From contig NZ_JBQHTG010000002.1 of assembly GCF_052065835.1 (NCBI RefSeq), positions 124,001 through 188,000 on the forward strand: DNA of 64,000 nucleotides, written 5' to 3'. Under the pieces are notes generated by a model. It saw nothing but the letters and a program-made list of their open reading frames with translations, was not told the origin of the DNA and searched no databases. Position numbers and translations under genes: made by a program. How positions within the stretch are numbered: position 1 is the stretch's first letter; each line of letters opens with the position of its first letter. Source of the DNA: Laedolimicola sp934402125. GTDB taxonomy: Bacteria > Bacillota > Clostridia > Lachnospirales > Lachnospiraceae. Positions 49,816-58,774 of this stretch are shown in pieces.

Positions 49816-51438
49816 ATGGCTAAGGAAATTAAATATGGCGTAGACGCCAGAAAAGCACTGGAAGCCGGTGTAGATAAGCTTGCAAATACCGTAAGAGTAA
49901 CCATCGGACCGAAGGGAAGAAACGTAGTACTGGATAAGCAGTATGGCGCGCCCCTGATTACCAACGATGGTGTTACCATTGCAAAAGAGATCGAGCTTGA
50001 GGATCCGTTTGAGAACATGGGTGCCCAGCTGGTAAGAGAAGTAGCGACCAAGACCAACGATGTAGCCGGTGACGGTACCACTACAGCAACAGTTCTGGCA
50101 CAGGCTATGATTCATGAAGGTATGAAGAATCTGGCAGCAGGAGCGAACCCGATCGTTTTGAGAAAGGGTATGAAGAAGGCGACAGACGCCGCAGTAGAGG
50201 CTATTAAGGAGATGAGCAGCCCGGTAACCGGAAAGCATCAGATCGCAAGAGTAGCAGCTGTTTCTTCCGGAAATGAGGAAGTTGGCAACATGGTAGCAGA
50301 CGCTATGGAGAAGGTTACCAACGACGGCGTTATCACCATCGAGGAGTCCAAGACCATGAAGACCGAGCTGGATCTGGTAGAAGGTATGCAGTTCGACAGA
50401 GGATATATTTCCGCTTACATGGCAACAGACATGGAGAAGATGGAAGCAAATCTGGATAATCCGTATATCCTGATTACAGATAAGAAGATTTCCACAACCC
50501 AGGAGATTCTTCCGCTGCTGGAGCAGATCGTACAGTGCGGCAGAAAGCTTCTGATTATCGCAGAGGATATCGAGGGCGAGGCTCTGACCACTCTGGTTAT
50601 GAACAAGCTGCGTGGAACCTTCACGGTAGTTGGTGTAAAGGCACCGGGCTATGGCGACAGAAGAAAAGAGATGCTGCGTGATATCGCAATCCTGACAGGC
50701 GCAAACGTCATCTCCGAGGAGCTGGGACGTGAGCTGAAGGATGCGAAGCTTGAGGATTTGGGTACTGCAAAGTCTGTAAAGATTCAGAAAGAGAACACCA
50801 TCATCGCAGAGGGCGCAGGCTCCAAGGAAGATATCCAGCAGCGTATCGCTCAGATTCGCGCGCAGATCGAAGAGACCAAGTCTGATTTCGACCGTGAGAA
50901 GCTGCAGGAGAGACTTGCCAAGCTGGCAGGCGGCGTAGCAGTTATCCGTGTAGGCGCTGCAACTGAGACAGAGATGAAGGAAGCAAAGCTTCGTATGGAG
51001 GATGCTCTGGCAGCTACCAAGGCGGCTGTAGAGGAAGGTATCATCGCAGGCGGCGGATCCGCGTATATCCACGCAACCAAGCAGGTAGCGAAGCTGCTTG
51101 ATACCACAGAGGGCGATGAGAAGACCGGTGTAAAGGTTATCCTGAAGGCACTGGAGGCTCCGCTGTTCCATATCTCTGCAAATGCAGGACTGGAAGGCGC
51201 AGTTATCATCAACAAGGTAAGAGAGAGCAATCCGGGAGTCGGTTTTGACGCACTGAATGAAGAGTATGTGAACATGGTAGACGCAGGTATTCTTGACCCC
51301 GCAAAGGTAACAAGAAGCGCTCTGCAGAACGCAACCAGCGTAGCATCTACGTTCCTTACCACAGAGAGCTGTGTAGCAAACATTAAGGAAGAAACACCCG
51401 CAATGCCCGCAGGCGGCGGCATGGGCGGAATGATGTAA
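49816..51438 (+). CDS. groEL: Chaperonin GroEL
   Basis: 60-kDa chaperonin of 540 residues. Signature motifs GPKGRNVVLDK, VAGDGTTTATVLAQ (ATP site), AVEEGIIAGGGSA and the C-terminal Gly-Met tail GGGMGGMM are all intact. ATG 49816 follows CTGGAGG. Controlled with groES from the CIRCE promoter; the 114-base spacer between the two carries alternative hairpins. Confidence 0.98.
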   Translation: MAKEIKYGVDARKALEAGVDKLANTVRVTIGPKGRNVVLDKQYGAPLITNDGVTIAKEIELEDPFENMGAQLVREVATKTNDVAGDGTTTATVLAQAMIHEGMKNLAAGANPIVLRKGMKKATDAAVEAIKEMSSPVTGKHQIARVAAVSSGNEEVGNMVADAMEKVTNDGVITIEESKTMKTELDLVEGMQFDRGYISAYMATDMEKMEANLDNPYILITDKKISTTQEILPLLEQIVQCGRKLLIIAEDIEGEALTTLVMNKLRGTFTVVGVKAPGYGDRRKEMLRDIAILTGANVISEELGRELKDAKLEDLGTAKSVKIQKENTIIAEGAGSKEDIQQRIAQIRAQIEETKSDFDREKLQERLAKLAGGVAVIRVGAATETEMKEAKLRMEDALAATKAAVEEGIIAGGGSAYIHATKQVAKLLDTTEGDEKTGVKVILKALEAPLFHISANAGLEGAVIINKVRESNPGVGFDALNEEYVNMVDAGILDPAKVTRSALQNATSVASTFLTTESCVANIKEETPAMPAGGGMGGMM

Positions 51439-51452
51439 CACATCAGCAAAGC

Positions 51453-51497
51453 AAATACCCCGCGGCAGGTTTTAACCTGCCGCGGGGTATTTGTTTT
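51453..51497 (+). terminator. Terminator after groEL
   Basis: AAATACCCCGCGGCAGGTT and its perfect complement AACCTGCCGCGGGGTATTT around a 2-4 base loop, then GTTTTT. One of the strongest stems in the window. Confidence 0.95.
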
Positions 51498-51541
51498 TGC
51501 CTGAGGGCTTAGACGGCAGGACGGTTACGACCATTTATGCC

Positions 51542-51570
51542 TTGACATCTCCATAGAAAAGCGCTATAGT
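51542..51570 (+). promoter_or_regulatory. Sigma-A promoter of the TPP-riboswitch operon
   Basis: TTGACA (51542-51547), 17-base spacer, TATAGT (51565-51570). The whole 382-base gap between groEL and ykoF is accounted for by the groEL terminator, this promoter, the riboswitch and its terminator. Confidence 0.8.
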
Positions 51571-51604
51571 TATACCGACATAAAAATTCATACAGGTATT
51601 AGAA

Positions 51605-51690
51605 TTCTAGGGGAACTCTTAGGAGCTGAGAGGGCATAAGGCCGACTCTTTGAACCTGCTCTGGTTAGAACCAGCGAAGGGAAGCGATTC
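51605..51690 (+). ncRNA. TPP riboswitch (THI element)
   Basis: Conserved order of THI-box elements: AGGGGAACTC, GCTGAGAGGGC, ACTCTTTGAACCTG, CTCTGGTTAGAACCAG and CGAAGGGAAG. The CTGAGA and GAACCTG segments form the pyrimidine-binding half, and GCGAAGGGAAG the pyrophosphate half. It lies between a consensus promoter and a U-tailed hairpin, so TPP probably causes premature termination of the ykoFEDC operon. Confidence 0.93.
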
Positions 51691-51732
51691 GAAAAGACTT
51701 ATTGGCTAGGTATTGGCATAAGTATAGATATA

Positions 51733-51767
51733 GAAAGAGGCTTTTTTTCGAGAAAGCTTCTTTTTTT
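51733..51767 (+). terminator. Riboswitch-controlled terminator
   Basis: AAAGAGGCTTT pairs (one G-U) with AAAGCTTCTTT around an 8-base loop, followed by TTTT. Position 40 bases after the aptamer fits an expression platform. Confidence 0.8.
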
Positions 51768-51820
51768 GTCTATTTTTGCGGAAATCCGATACCTCTATGA
51801 GAGAAAGAGAGGTTTTAAAT

Positions 51821-52459
51821 ATGGAAAACAACAATTGTTGCAGCGGCTGCAACCGTCCGGATCTGCCCTGGGCAGGACGGGGAACGAAGCTGGATATCTC
51901 CGGCTGCCGTTTTTCCCTGTATCCAATGACTGACCATTTCGTGCCGATCATTCTGGGCGCGCTGGAGGGAACTGATACGAGTGCAGTCTGGAGCGAGTCC
52001 GATGCGCTGTCTACCGTATACCGCGGTAAGCTGCCTTATGTGGCGGACGCTGTGAAGGCACTGTTCGTCAACGCATGGAAGCCGGATGTGCATATGGCAC
52101 TGGAAGGACAGTTTTCTAAGGGCTGCCCGGGTGACTGTGACGGAGACAGTGTTTTGACCCGTGAGGGCGAGGCACCCAACAAGGCAAAGATTGCGGATAA
52201 GCACTTCCCGGTACTGTGCAAGCTGGCATTGTATCCCATGGGAACCGCGGATTACATCGATGAGATTGCCAGAGTCTGGAGACTGGCAGAGGAGAAGGGG
52301 CTGGAGCCTACCACCATTCATTACGCCACCCGGATTCATGGTGACATTCATGAGGTGTTTGACTACCTGGAAGAGGTATGCAGCCTGATGGAAAAGGCCG
52401 TTCCCCATTACATTCTGCATTTTACCTTATCGGTAAACAGCCCGACAAATGAGAATTAA
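51821..52459 (+). CDS. ykoF: Thiamine/HMP-binding protein YkoF
   Basis: Cytoplasmic protein of 212 residues made of two ferredoxin-like YKOF domains. B. subtilis YkoF binds thiamine and probably its pyrimidine (HMP). The repeats are visible as GCRFSLYPMTDHFVPIILGA (about 27-46) and LCKLALYPMGTADYIDEI (about 131-148). The N-terminus has a Cys-rich NNCCSGCNRPDLP stretch not needed for the fold. ATG 51821 follows AGAGAGG. First gene of the TPP-controlled operon, followed by the transporter proper. Confidence 0.9.
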   Translation: MENNNCCSGCNRPDLPWAGRGTKLDISGCRFSLYPMTDHFVPIILGALEGTDTSAVWSESDALSTVYRGKLPYVADAVKALFVNAWKPDVHMALEGQFSKGCPGDCDGDSVLTREGEAPNKAKIADKHFPVLCKLALYPMGTADYIDEIARVWRLAEEKGLEPTTIHYATRIHGDIHEVFDYLEEVCSLMEKAVPHYILHFTLSVNSPTNEN

Positions 52460-52480
52460 CGAATAAAGAGGAGTAAAAAA

Positions 52481-53068
52481 ATGGAAAAGAAAAACACCTG
52501 GAAATTAAAAGAGATCATCTTAACAGCTATGATTTGTATTGTATTCGGTGTCGTATATCTGGGCGGCGTATACCTGGCTTCGTTTATAGCAACCGCTCTG
52601 ACGCCTGCAGGCCTGTCCCCTCTGGGAAATGAGATTTGCTTCGGTATATGGTTTATGGCAGCAACCCTGGCAGGCTACATTCTGCAGAAACCGGGCGCAG
52701 CGGTTATCGCAGAGGTCATTGCGGCAGTTATTGAGGTTCTTCTGGGCAATTGGTTCGGCCCGATGGTTATCGTAGCAGGTATCATTCAGGGCGTTGGCGC
52801 AGAGATCGTATTTGCCGCAAATAAGTATCAGAAATTTGATGGCAAGGTGATGTATCTGGCAGCGGCAGGAAGCTGCATTACCAGCTTCCTGTGGAGCTTT
52901 GTACGTTCTGGTTACGGTAAATTCTCTGTAGGTTTCCTGATCGTACTGTTCCTGATTCGTCTGGTAAGCTCCCTGATCTTCTCAGGTCTGATCTGCAAGC
53001 TGATTGGCGACAGCCTGGCAAAGAGCGGTCTGTTAAAGGGCTATGAGCTGGGCCGCAGCCGTGAGTAA
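52481..53068 (+). CDS. ykoE: ECF transporter S component YkoE
   Basis: Substrate-capture membrane subunit of an energy-coupling-factor importer for hydroxymethylpyrimidine or thiamine. It has 195 residues with about five to six helices; LKEIILTAMICIVFGVVYLG at the N-terminus and the NWFGPMVIVAGIIQG loop match the family. ATG 52481 follows AAAGAGGAG. It overlaps the start of ykoD slightly. Confidence 0.9.
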   Translation: MEKKNTWKLKEIILTAMICIVFGVVYLGGVYLASFIATALTPAGLSPLGNEICFGIWFMAATLAGYILQKPGAAVIAEVIAAVIEVLLGNWFGPMVIVAGIIQGVGAEIVFAANKYQKFDGKVMYLAAAGSCITSFLWSFVRSGYGKFSVGFLIVLFLIRLVSSLIFSGLICKLIGDSLAKSGLLKGYELGRSRE

Positions 53069-54506
53069 GGAGAAAATCATCCTTTCCTGCGAACACTTAG
53101 GTTTTCGGTACAGTAAAAATGAACATCCGGTTTTTTCCGACCTGAGTTTTCAGGTAAAGCGGGGAGAAGCGGTTCTGCTGATGGGAAAGTCCGGCGGAGG
53201 CAAAAGTACCCTTGCGTACTGCCTCGCCGGACTTTATCCGGAATACGCGGGCGAAATGGAAGGGACGATTCTCGTACATGGTCAGGAGCTCAGTAAGCTG
53301 GGGGCGGCGGAGCGTGCCAAAAAGGTTTCAATTTTATTCCAGAATCCGGACAATCAATTCTGCATGGATAAGGTAGAGCATGAGGTTTTGTTTACGCTGG
53401 AAAATATGAATTATCAGGGCGATCTGCGAAAAAGAGCCCATGAACTTCTACGTATCGTAGGACTCGAGTACACAGCCGGTCAGCCTATCTATACCTTATC
53501 TGGAGGTATGAAGCAGAAACTGGCTCTCTGCACAGCTCTGGCCACCGAGGCGGATATGCTGATTCTGGACGAGCCTTTTGCAAATCTGGATCCAAAGGCC
53601 TGCGAATCCCTGGCGGAACTTCTGCGGAAGATGAAGGAACGGGGACTGACCCTGTTGGTGGTGGATCATAAGCCCCAGTGGTGGCTGCCTTTTATGGATC
53701 GGATCGTGCTGATGGAAGAAAATGGGAATCTTGATGAGGGCAGTATTTACCCTGAGGAGATCCAAAAAAAACGGGAGCTTTTCGAGAAGAGGGGGCTGTT
53801 TCTGGATGATAGATGGCTCAGCGCATATCACGCAGCGGAGCTTGGAGCTGACAGTGAAACAATGGTGCTGGCAGAGCAATTGACTTTATATCATGGGAAA
53901 AAACCATTTCTGAAGGATTTGTCGTTTCGGATAGAAAAGGGCAGTGTAACGGCATTGGTAGGAACCTGCGGAAGCGGTAAGACGACTCTTTTACAGGCAA
54001 TGGCAGGAATCGGGCGGAAAAAGGGAAGGCTGGAACTCGCAGGAAGGCCGGGATTGGTATTTCAGAATCCCAGGTTTCAGTTTTTAAGTCTTTCTGTACA
54101 GGAGGAAGTACTGACTACGCTCCGGGCTGTCTACGGGAAAAAGGCAGAGGAAGCCGTGCTGAAGAGAAAAGCCGGGGAGCTTTTGGAGGAGTTCGGCTTG
54201 CGGCAATGGGAGAAGGAGTCCCCTTACACACTCAGTCAGGGGCAGCAGAGACGCTTGGCTCTGTTGGCCATGCTGGCCGGAGACTGCCCGTTGATGTTGC
54301 TGGATGAGCCTACTTACGCCCAGGATGAGCGGTCTACACGTTTTATCATGGATCTGTTGATGAGCCGCGTCAAAGATGGGTTGACGGTTGTGATGGCCAC
54401 CCATGATCTGGCACTGGCTAAAGCCTGTGCAAATCAGATTCTTCTTTTACAGGAAGGAAAGCTGACTGCAATTCCGACAGAGGAATGGGAAGGAGGAGCT
54501 TTATGA
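53061..54506 (+). CDS. ykoD: ECF transporter ATPase, two fused ABC domains (YkoD)
   Basis: Energy subunit of 481 residues carrying two ABC cassettes in one chain. Domain 1: Walker A GKSGGGKST, YTLSGGMKQKLAL signature, LILDEPFANLD. Domain 2: GTCGSGKTT, TLSQGQQRRLALL, LLDEPTYAQD. Domain 2 has Gln-for-Gly in its signature (SQGQ), common in the second site of such fusions. Start uncertain: GTG 53061 (8-base overlap with ykoE) or ATG 53043. It powers the YkoE/YkoC complex. Confidence 0.9.
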   Translation: MSKEKIILSCEHLGFRYSKNEHPVFSDLSFQVKRGEAVLLMGKSGGGKSTLAYCLAGLYPEYAGEMEGTILVHGQELSKLGAAERAKKVSILFQNPDNQFCMDKVEHEVLFTLENMNYQGDLRKRAHELLRIVGLEYTAGQPIYTLSGGMKQKLALCTALATEADMLILDEPFANLDPKACESLAELLRKMKERGLTLLVVDHKPQWWLPFMDRIVLMEENGNLDEGSIYPEEIQKKRELFEKRGLFLDDRWLSAYHAAELGADSETMVLAEQLTLYHGKKPFLKDLSFRIEKGSVTALVGTCGSGKTTLLQAMAGIGRKKGRLELAGRPGLVFQNPRFQFLSLSVQEEVLTTLRAVYGKKAEEAVLKRKAGELLEEFGLRQWEKESPYTLSQGQQRRLALLAMLAGDCPLMLLDEPTYAQDERSTRFIMDLLMSRVKDGLTVVMATHDLALAKACANQILLLQEGKLTAIPTEEWEGGAL

Positions 54507-55219
54507 AGAAACTGAATCCGGGCTATAAGCTGCTGAGCCTGATCATTGCTTCTCTTTTACTGTCCCTGACCTTTCGGGTGCGGCTGAATCTGGTGATTGC
54601 TGTGATATGCTTCCTGGTAACCTTCTGTACACCGGGTGTGAATCGCAGAAAGCTGATGATTGGCATGGTGCCATTTCTGCTGGCGGCTCTCGGAATGTTT
54701 ACAGCTGGACTGTTTTTCGGAAATGGCGGAAATGAAGGCGTGGAAGTGACCATGTTTGGACAGCGCACGCTCTATGCCAGTAATATGACGACAGCTATGC
54801 AGTTGTCCTCCCGGATTCTGGCCTACGGGGGTCTCGGTATGCTTTATGCTTTTACCTCCAATGCCTTTGAACTGGTCATGAGCCTGATGCAGCAGTTTCA
54901 TCTGCCGCCCAAGTTTGCCTATGGAATTCTGGCAGCGTATCATTTCTTCCCGGTGGTGAGGGAAGAGTATGATATTGTTGGTGCGGCGCTTCAGGTACGC
55001 GGCGTGAAAACAGGACCGGTATCTACAAAAAGACTGTTTCCTATGCTGGTACAGGCTATGGAGCGCTCAGAGAGTCTGGCCATGGCTATGGAATCCAGAG
55101 GGTTTCAGGATGAAGCGCCCCGGGCGCAGGCTTTTCAGGTGGGTGTGTGCTGGAAGGATTATCTGTTTCTGATTGGCCTGAACGGCCTGATTGTACTGGG
55201 CTTACTTTCCCTGAAATAG
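54503..55219 (+). CDS. ykoC: ECF transporter transmembrane (T) component YkoC
   Basis: Coupling membrane subunit (EcfT/CbiQ family) of 238 residues. Several N-terminal helices, and the cytoplasmic coupling motifs ALQVRGVKTG and AMAMESRGF (both contain the conserved A-x-x-x-R-G/S-R-G type sequence that docks with the ATPases). ATG 54503 follows AAGGAGG and overlaps the ykoD stop (ATGA). With YkoE and YkoD it makes a complete importer. Confidence 0.9.
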   Translation: MKKLNPGYKLLSLIIASLLLSLTFRVRLNLVIAVICFLVTFCTPGVNRRKLMIGMVPFLLAALGMFTAGLFFGNGGNEGVEVTMFGQRTLYASNMTTAMQLSSRILAYGGLGMLYAFTSNAFELVMSLMQQFHLPPKFAYGILAAYHFFPVVREEYDIVGAALQVRGVKTGPVSTKRLFPMLVQAMERSESLAMAMESRGFQDEAPRAQAFQVGVCWKDYLFLIGLNGLIVLGLLSLK

Positions 55220-55229
55220 GAGGAATAAG

Positions 55230-56462
55230 ATGGGATATAAGAAAATAAGAGAGTGGGAGCAGCTCTGCGAAAAATATCCGGATCTGTCTCCGTTCATTCT
55301 CCTGAAACTGAGCATGGTATGGCATGGTGTCGTGCTGAGCGAGCAGGCTCTGGAACGTCTGCAGAAGCCGGATTACTGTTTTGGGAAACTGGAGCCCTTT
55401 GGGATCTCTTTTGCGGGCAGAACTGCTAAAAAGGTCATGCCGGGCGCAATCCTTTTACGGGACGCTACCTATGTCTACATCAATTATGGGGAGTCCTACG
55501 AGGATCCTTACAAGGCGGACTGGAATCCGGAGACAGGCGAATTCTGGCTGTCGGAAAATGGACAGCCCATCGACCGGATTGATTTTGTGCCCCGGCCGGA
55601 ATTTTTTGGAAAAACCACCAGCAGGGGTACGCCCATGGAGGCTATCGCTGATGTGCGGGCTCAGAAGATGATTCTGACGGCCTATCAGAAATGCCGCCTC
55701 TGGGAGGGCGGAAAGCAGTGTCATTTCTGCGCGTTTTTTACCGGATCCCATACCCTGGAACAGGTAAATTGCGAGGACGTCTACGAGACAGTGCGGGAGG
55801 CATTAAAGGAACCGGGCCGTTTCTCGGAGATCTATTTGTCCGGTGGAACGGATTTTAGCGGAGAACCGCCATTTTCTGAGGAAATCGATCGTTATATCCG
55901 GGTCTTGCAGGCCATTGGCCGGAATTTTAACGGTCGTTTTTCCAGTCAGCTGATGGCTCCGGCTTATAAAAAGCAGGATCTGCAGCGTATCTATGATGAA
56001 ACGGGACTTACCTCTTACTGCCCCAATATTGAGGTCTGGGATAAGGAATTGTTTCAGCGTCTGTGCCCGGGGAAAGAAGCCTGGATAGGACATGATGAAT
56101 GGCTGAGACGAACTTTGGATGCAGTCGAAGTGTTTGGAAAAGGAAAAGTGTATACCCAGATTGTAGCGGGCGCGGAGCTGGCAAAGCCTGGCGGATTTGC
56201 CACAGTGGACGAGGCTCTGAAATCGAATTTCGAGGGTTGTGAATTTTTTGCCCGCCATGATGTTATTTGTCTGAGCACCATCTGGAGGCCCCATAAGGCG
56301 TCCCGTCTGGGCTTCCAGCCTATGCCGCCGCTGGAATTCTATGTCCGGCTGGCGAAAGGCTTTCATGAGATTCGGAAGAACTACGGACTCATCTCTACGA
56401 ACGACGATTATAAGCACTGCGGAAATCATCCGGACAGTGATCTGGAAAGGATGGATGCATAA
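55230..56462 (+). CDS. Radical-SAM protein with CX8CX2C cluster motif, thiamine-operon member
   Basis: Protein of 410 residues. A conserved-looking N-terminal region (1-150) precedes the cluster motif C155-x8-C164-x2-C167 (KCRLWEGGKQCHFCAF), followed by a SAM-contacting glycine motif LSGGTDFSG and a TIM-barrel pattern. Spacing differs from the usual CX3CX2C; it recalls the radical-SAM subgroup found in nitrilase (Nit1C) clusters, by memory only. It lies 10 bases after ykoC behind AGGAGG, and overlaps the next gene by one base, so it belongs to the TPP-regulated operon. Possibly converts a transported pyrimidine. Function unproven. Confidence 0.75.
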   Translation: MGYKKIREWEQLCEKYPDLSPFILLKLSMVWHGVVLSEQALERLQKPDYCFGKLEPFGISFAGRTAKKVMPGAILLRDATYVYINYGESYEDPYKADWNPETGEFWLSENGQPIDRIDFVPRPEFFGKTTSRGTPMEAIADVRAQKMILTAYQKCRLWEGGKQCHFCAFFTGSHTLEQVNCEDVYETVREALKEPGRFSEIYLSGGTDFSGEPPFSEEIDRYIRVLQAIGRNFNGRFSSQLMAPAYKKQDLQRIYDETGLTSYCPNIEVWDKELFQRLCPGKEAWIGHDEWLRRTLDAVEVFGKGKVYTQIVAGAELAKPGGFATVDEALKSNFEGCEFFARHDVICLSTIWRPHKASRLGFQPMPPLEFYVRLAKGFHEIRKNYGLISTNDDYKHCGNHPDSDLERMDA

Positions 56463-56932
56463 TGCTGGAACAGAAAAAGAAGCTGCCGCTGCCTGAGAAG
56501 TTCGCGGTGCTCCTGGCAAGGCCGGAAACGGAAGCATACCTTCGAATGGAGCATGGACGATTATACAGACTGGGTTCTCTTACACGGGAAGGCGAAAGAG
56601 GGCTTGCGCTGGCTCTGGAGGAGGAACATACGCCTCTTGGCCGGGCTTTGGTTGAAGCTTTGTGGTTCACGAAGCCTGCCGCTGTGATTTTGAAGTGCGG
56701 CGACGAGACGGCGGCAGCAGAGGTGTGGGTGTACCGTTGCCATATTGCAGGTCCGTTTTTTGTGAAAAAACTGTTGGAGATACGAAAATCAGACGGGAAC
56801 CGGGACATGGCTTCCGCCTGGGAGTTGTATGTGACCGGCAGTGCGGAAGCAGGAGACCTGACAGATGCGGAGGAGCTTCCGTCGGCAGGGTCTGCGGAAT
56901 GGCATTTGGATCATTTGGGTCTTCTGAAATAA
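56462..56932 (+). CDS. Chorismate-lyase-like small protein, partner of the radical-SAM protein
   Basis: Protein of 156 residues, not firmly assigned. GSLTREGERG and EEEHTPLGRALVEALWFT recall the UbiC/chorismate lyase or UTRA fold (in UbiC the matching stretch is KTPLGRYLF). The C-terminal third is Asp/Glu-rich without clear structure. No membrane helix or signal. ATG 56462 overlaps the radical-SAM stop by one base, so co-translation is expected. If it has the chorismate-lyase fold it could bind a small aromatic or pyrimidine ligand (inference). It is the last gene of the TPP operon. Confidence 0.55.
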   Translation: MLEQKKKLPLPEKFAVLLARPETEAYLRMEHGRLYRLGSLTREGERGLALALEEEHTPLGRALVEALWFTKPAAVILKCGDETAAAEVWVYRCHIAGPFFVKKLLEIRKSDGNRDMASAWELYVTGSAEAGDLTDAEELPSAGSAEWHLDHLGLLK

Positions 56933-57022
56933 CAAAGTGTCCGCGATAGAAAGATGAATGTTCGGAATGTGTGCAATTTATCGGAGACACAAAAGAACAG
57001 TAATTAAAAAATATTATGAATC

Positions 57023-57053
57023 AAAAAAAGCCGTTTTTGCGCGGCTTTTTTTG
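57023..57053 (+). terminator. Terminator after the TPP operon
   Basis: AAAAAAAGCCG (57023-57033), loop about 8 bases, CGGCTTTTTTT. It lies 90 bases after the last gene; the stretch between carries only a weak imperfect hairpin (56936-56993, GTGTCCG...). Confidence 0.8.
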
Positions 57054-57076
57054 TGTTTTTTTTCGGCGAACATGTA

Positions 57077-57105
57077 TTGACAATTCAGAATCTTTTCGTT
57101 AAGAT
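57077..57105 (+). promoter_or_regulatory. Sigma-A promoter of guaB
   Basis: TTGACA (57077-57082), 17-base spacer, TAAGAT (57100-57105). The leader is about 65 bases; no purine riboswitch is seen. Confidence 0.7.
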
Positions 57106-57175
57106 AAGTTATTAATAACCGTCTTACACGGACACAAAAGAATATCAGAATAATGACTTGAGAGGAGAGAATAAA

Positions 57176-58630
57176 ATGGGTAAGATTATTGGAGAGAGCA
57201 TTACCTTTGACGACGTACTTCTGGTACCGTCCTATTCCGAGGTGATTCCGAACCAGGTGGATCTGAGTACACATCTGACAAAGACCATCAAGCTGAACAT
57301 TCCGATGATGAGTGCCAGTATGGATACGGTTACTGAGCACCGCATGGCTATCGCAATGGCGAGACAGGGTGGTATCGGTATTATCCATAAGAACATGAGT
57401 ATCGAAAAGCAGGCAGAGGAAGTTGACAAGGTAAAGCGTTCCGAGAACGGCGTTATCACCGATCCGTTTTATTTGTCTCCGGAGCATACGCTGGCAGACG
57501 CCAATGAGCTGATGGCGAAGTTCCGTATTTCCGGCGTTCCGATTACCGAGGGCAGAAAGCTGGTAGGTATCATTACCAACCGTGACCTGAAGTTCGAGAC
57601 AGATTTTTCCAAGAAAATCAAAGAGTCCATGACCTCCGAGGGACTGGTTACCGCGAAGGAAGGCATTACGCTGGAGGAGGCAAAGGCGATCCTTGCCAAG
57701 GCAAGAAAAGAGAAGCTTCCTATCGTAGACGACGATTTCAATCTGAAGGGCTTAATCACCATCAAGGATATTGAGAAGCAGATCAAGTACCCGAACTCCG
57801 CAAAGGACGCAAAGGGCAGACTGCTCTGCGGCGCAGGCGTAGGTATCACCAGCAATGCGCTGGAGCGTGTGGAGGCTCTGGTTAAGGCGCAGGTAGACGT
57901 AATCGTGCTGGATTCCTCCCATGGACATTCCGCGAACGTTATCCGCTGCCTGAAGATGATCAAGGAAGCATATCCGGATCTGCCGCTGATCGCAGGCAAT
58001 ATCGCTACCGGCGAGGCAGCAAGAGATTTGATTGAGGCAGGAGCAGACGCTGTAAAGGTTGGTATCGGACCGGGATCGATCTGTACTACCCGTGTGGTTT
58101 CCGGTATCGGCGTACCGCAGGTCAGCGCAATTATGGATTGCTACGAGGTAGCAAAGGAGTACGGTATTCCGGTTATCGCTGACGGTGGTATCAAGTATTC
58201 TGGAGATATTACCAAAGCGATTGCCGCAGGCGCAAATGTCTGCATGATGGGCAGCATGTTCGCCGGCTGTGACGAGGCGCCCGGTGAGTTTGAGTTGTTC
58301 CAGGGAAGAAAATACAAGGTATACCGCGGCATGGGTTCCATTGCGGCTATGGAGAACGGAAGCAAGGACCGTTATTTCCAGGAGGGAGCAAAGAAGCTGG
58401 TTCCCGAGGGCGTAGAGGGCCGTGTGGCATACAGAGGAAGCGTAGAGGACACCATCTTCCAGATGTTGGGCGGACTCCGTTCCGGTATGGGACTCTGCGG
58501 AACTCCGACCATTGAGGAGCTGAAGCAGAGAGGACGTTTCGTAAAGATTACTTCCGCTTCCTTAAAGGAGAGCCATCCCCACGATATCCATATCACGAAG
58601 GAAGCTCCAAACTACAGTACTGAGTCATAA
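57176..58630 (+). CDS. guaB: IMP dehydrogenase
   Basis: Oxidises IMP to XMP, the committed step to GTP. It has 484 residues: a TIM barrel with an inserted CBS-domain pair (about 93-210), the catalytic-Cys loop GIGPGSICTTR, GGIKYSGDITKA, and the flap region RGMGSIAAM. ATG at 57176 follows GAGAGGAGAG. Monocistronic between two terminators. GTP made from its product is a CodY effector (codY is in this window). Confidence 0.97.
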   Translation: MGKIIGESITFDDVLLVPSYSEVIPNQVDLSTHLTKTIKLNIPMMSASMDTVTEHRMAIAMARQGGIGIIHKNMSIEKQAEEVDKVKRSENGVITDPFYLSPEHTLADANELMAKFRISGVPITEGRKLVGIITNRDLKFETDFSKKIKESMTSEGLVTAKEGITLEEAKAILAKARKEKLPIVDDDFNLKGLITIKDIEKQIKYPNSAKDAKGRLLCGAGVGITSNALERVEALVKAQVDVIVLDSSHGHSANVIRCLKMIKEAYPDLPLIAGNIATGEAARDLIEAGADAVKVGIGPGSICTTRVVSGIGVPQVSAIMDCYEVAKEYGIPVIADGGIKYSGDITKAIAAGANVCMMGSMFAGCDEAPGEFELFQGRKYKVYRGMGSIAAMENGSKDRYFQEGAKKLVPEGVEGRVAYRGSVEDTIFQMLGGLRSGMGLCGTPTIEELKQRGRFVKITSASLKESHPHDIHITKEAPNYSTES

Positions 58631-58655
58631 AAGTGGAAAAAGAATAGCAACAGAA

Positions 58656-58691
58656 GCAGAAAAAGCCGGCATTCGTGCCGGCTTTTTCTGC
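58656..58691 (+). terminator. Terminator after guaB
   Basis: GCAGAAAAAGCCGGCA, loop TTCG, TGCCGGCTTTTTCTGC: a perfect 16-base stem with a stable tetraloop. The T-run is inside the 3' arm. Confidence 0.9.
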
Positions 58692-58774
58692 GGAATTCAC
58701 ACACGGTTCATAAAAAATTAAGTATTTTCTGTAGCAAAATGTAAACAAAATGCGTTATAGTAAATGTAACAAAG

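Noticed and set aside
49810..51441. 543-codon open frame antisense to groEL
   Set aside because: Mirror of groEL codon bias; Cys/Leu-rich nonsense sequence, no ribosome binding site or family motif.
56936..56993. Imperfect hairpin after the TPP operon as a riboswitch
   Set aside because: Arms match only partly (GTGTCCG...CGGAGACAC) and no known aptamer motif is present.
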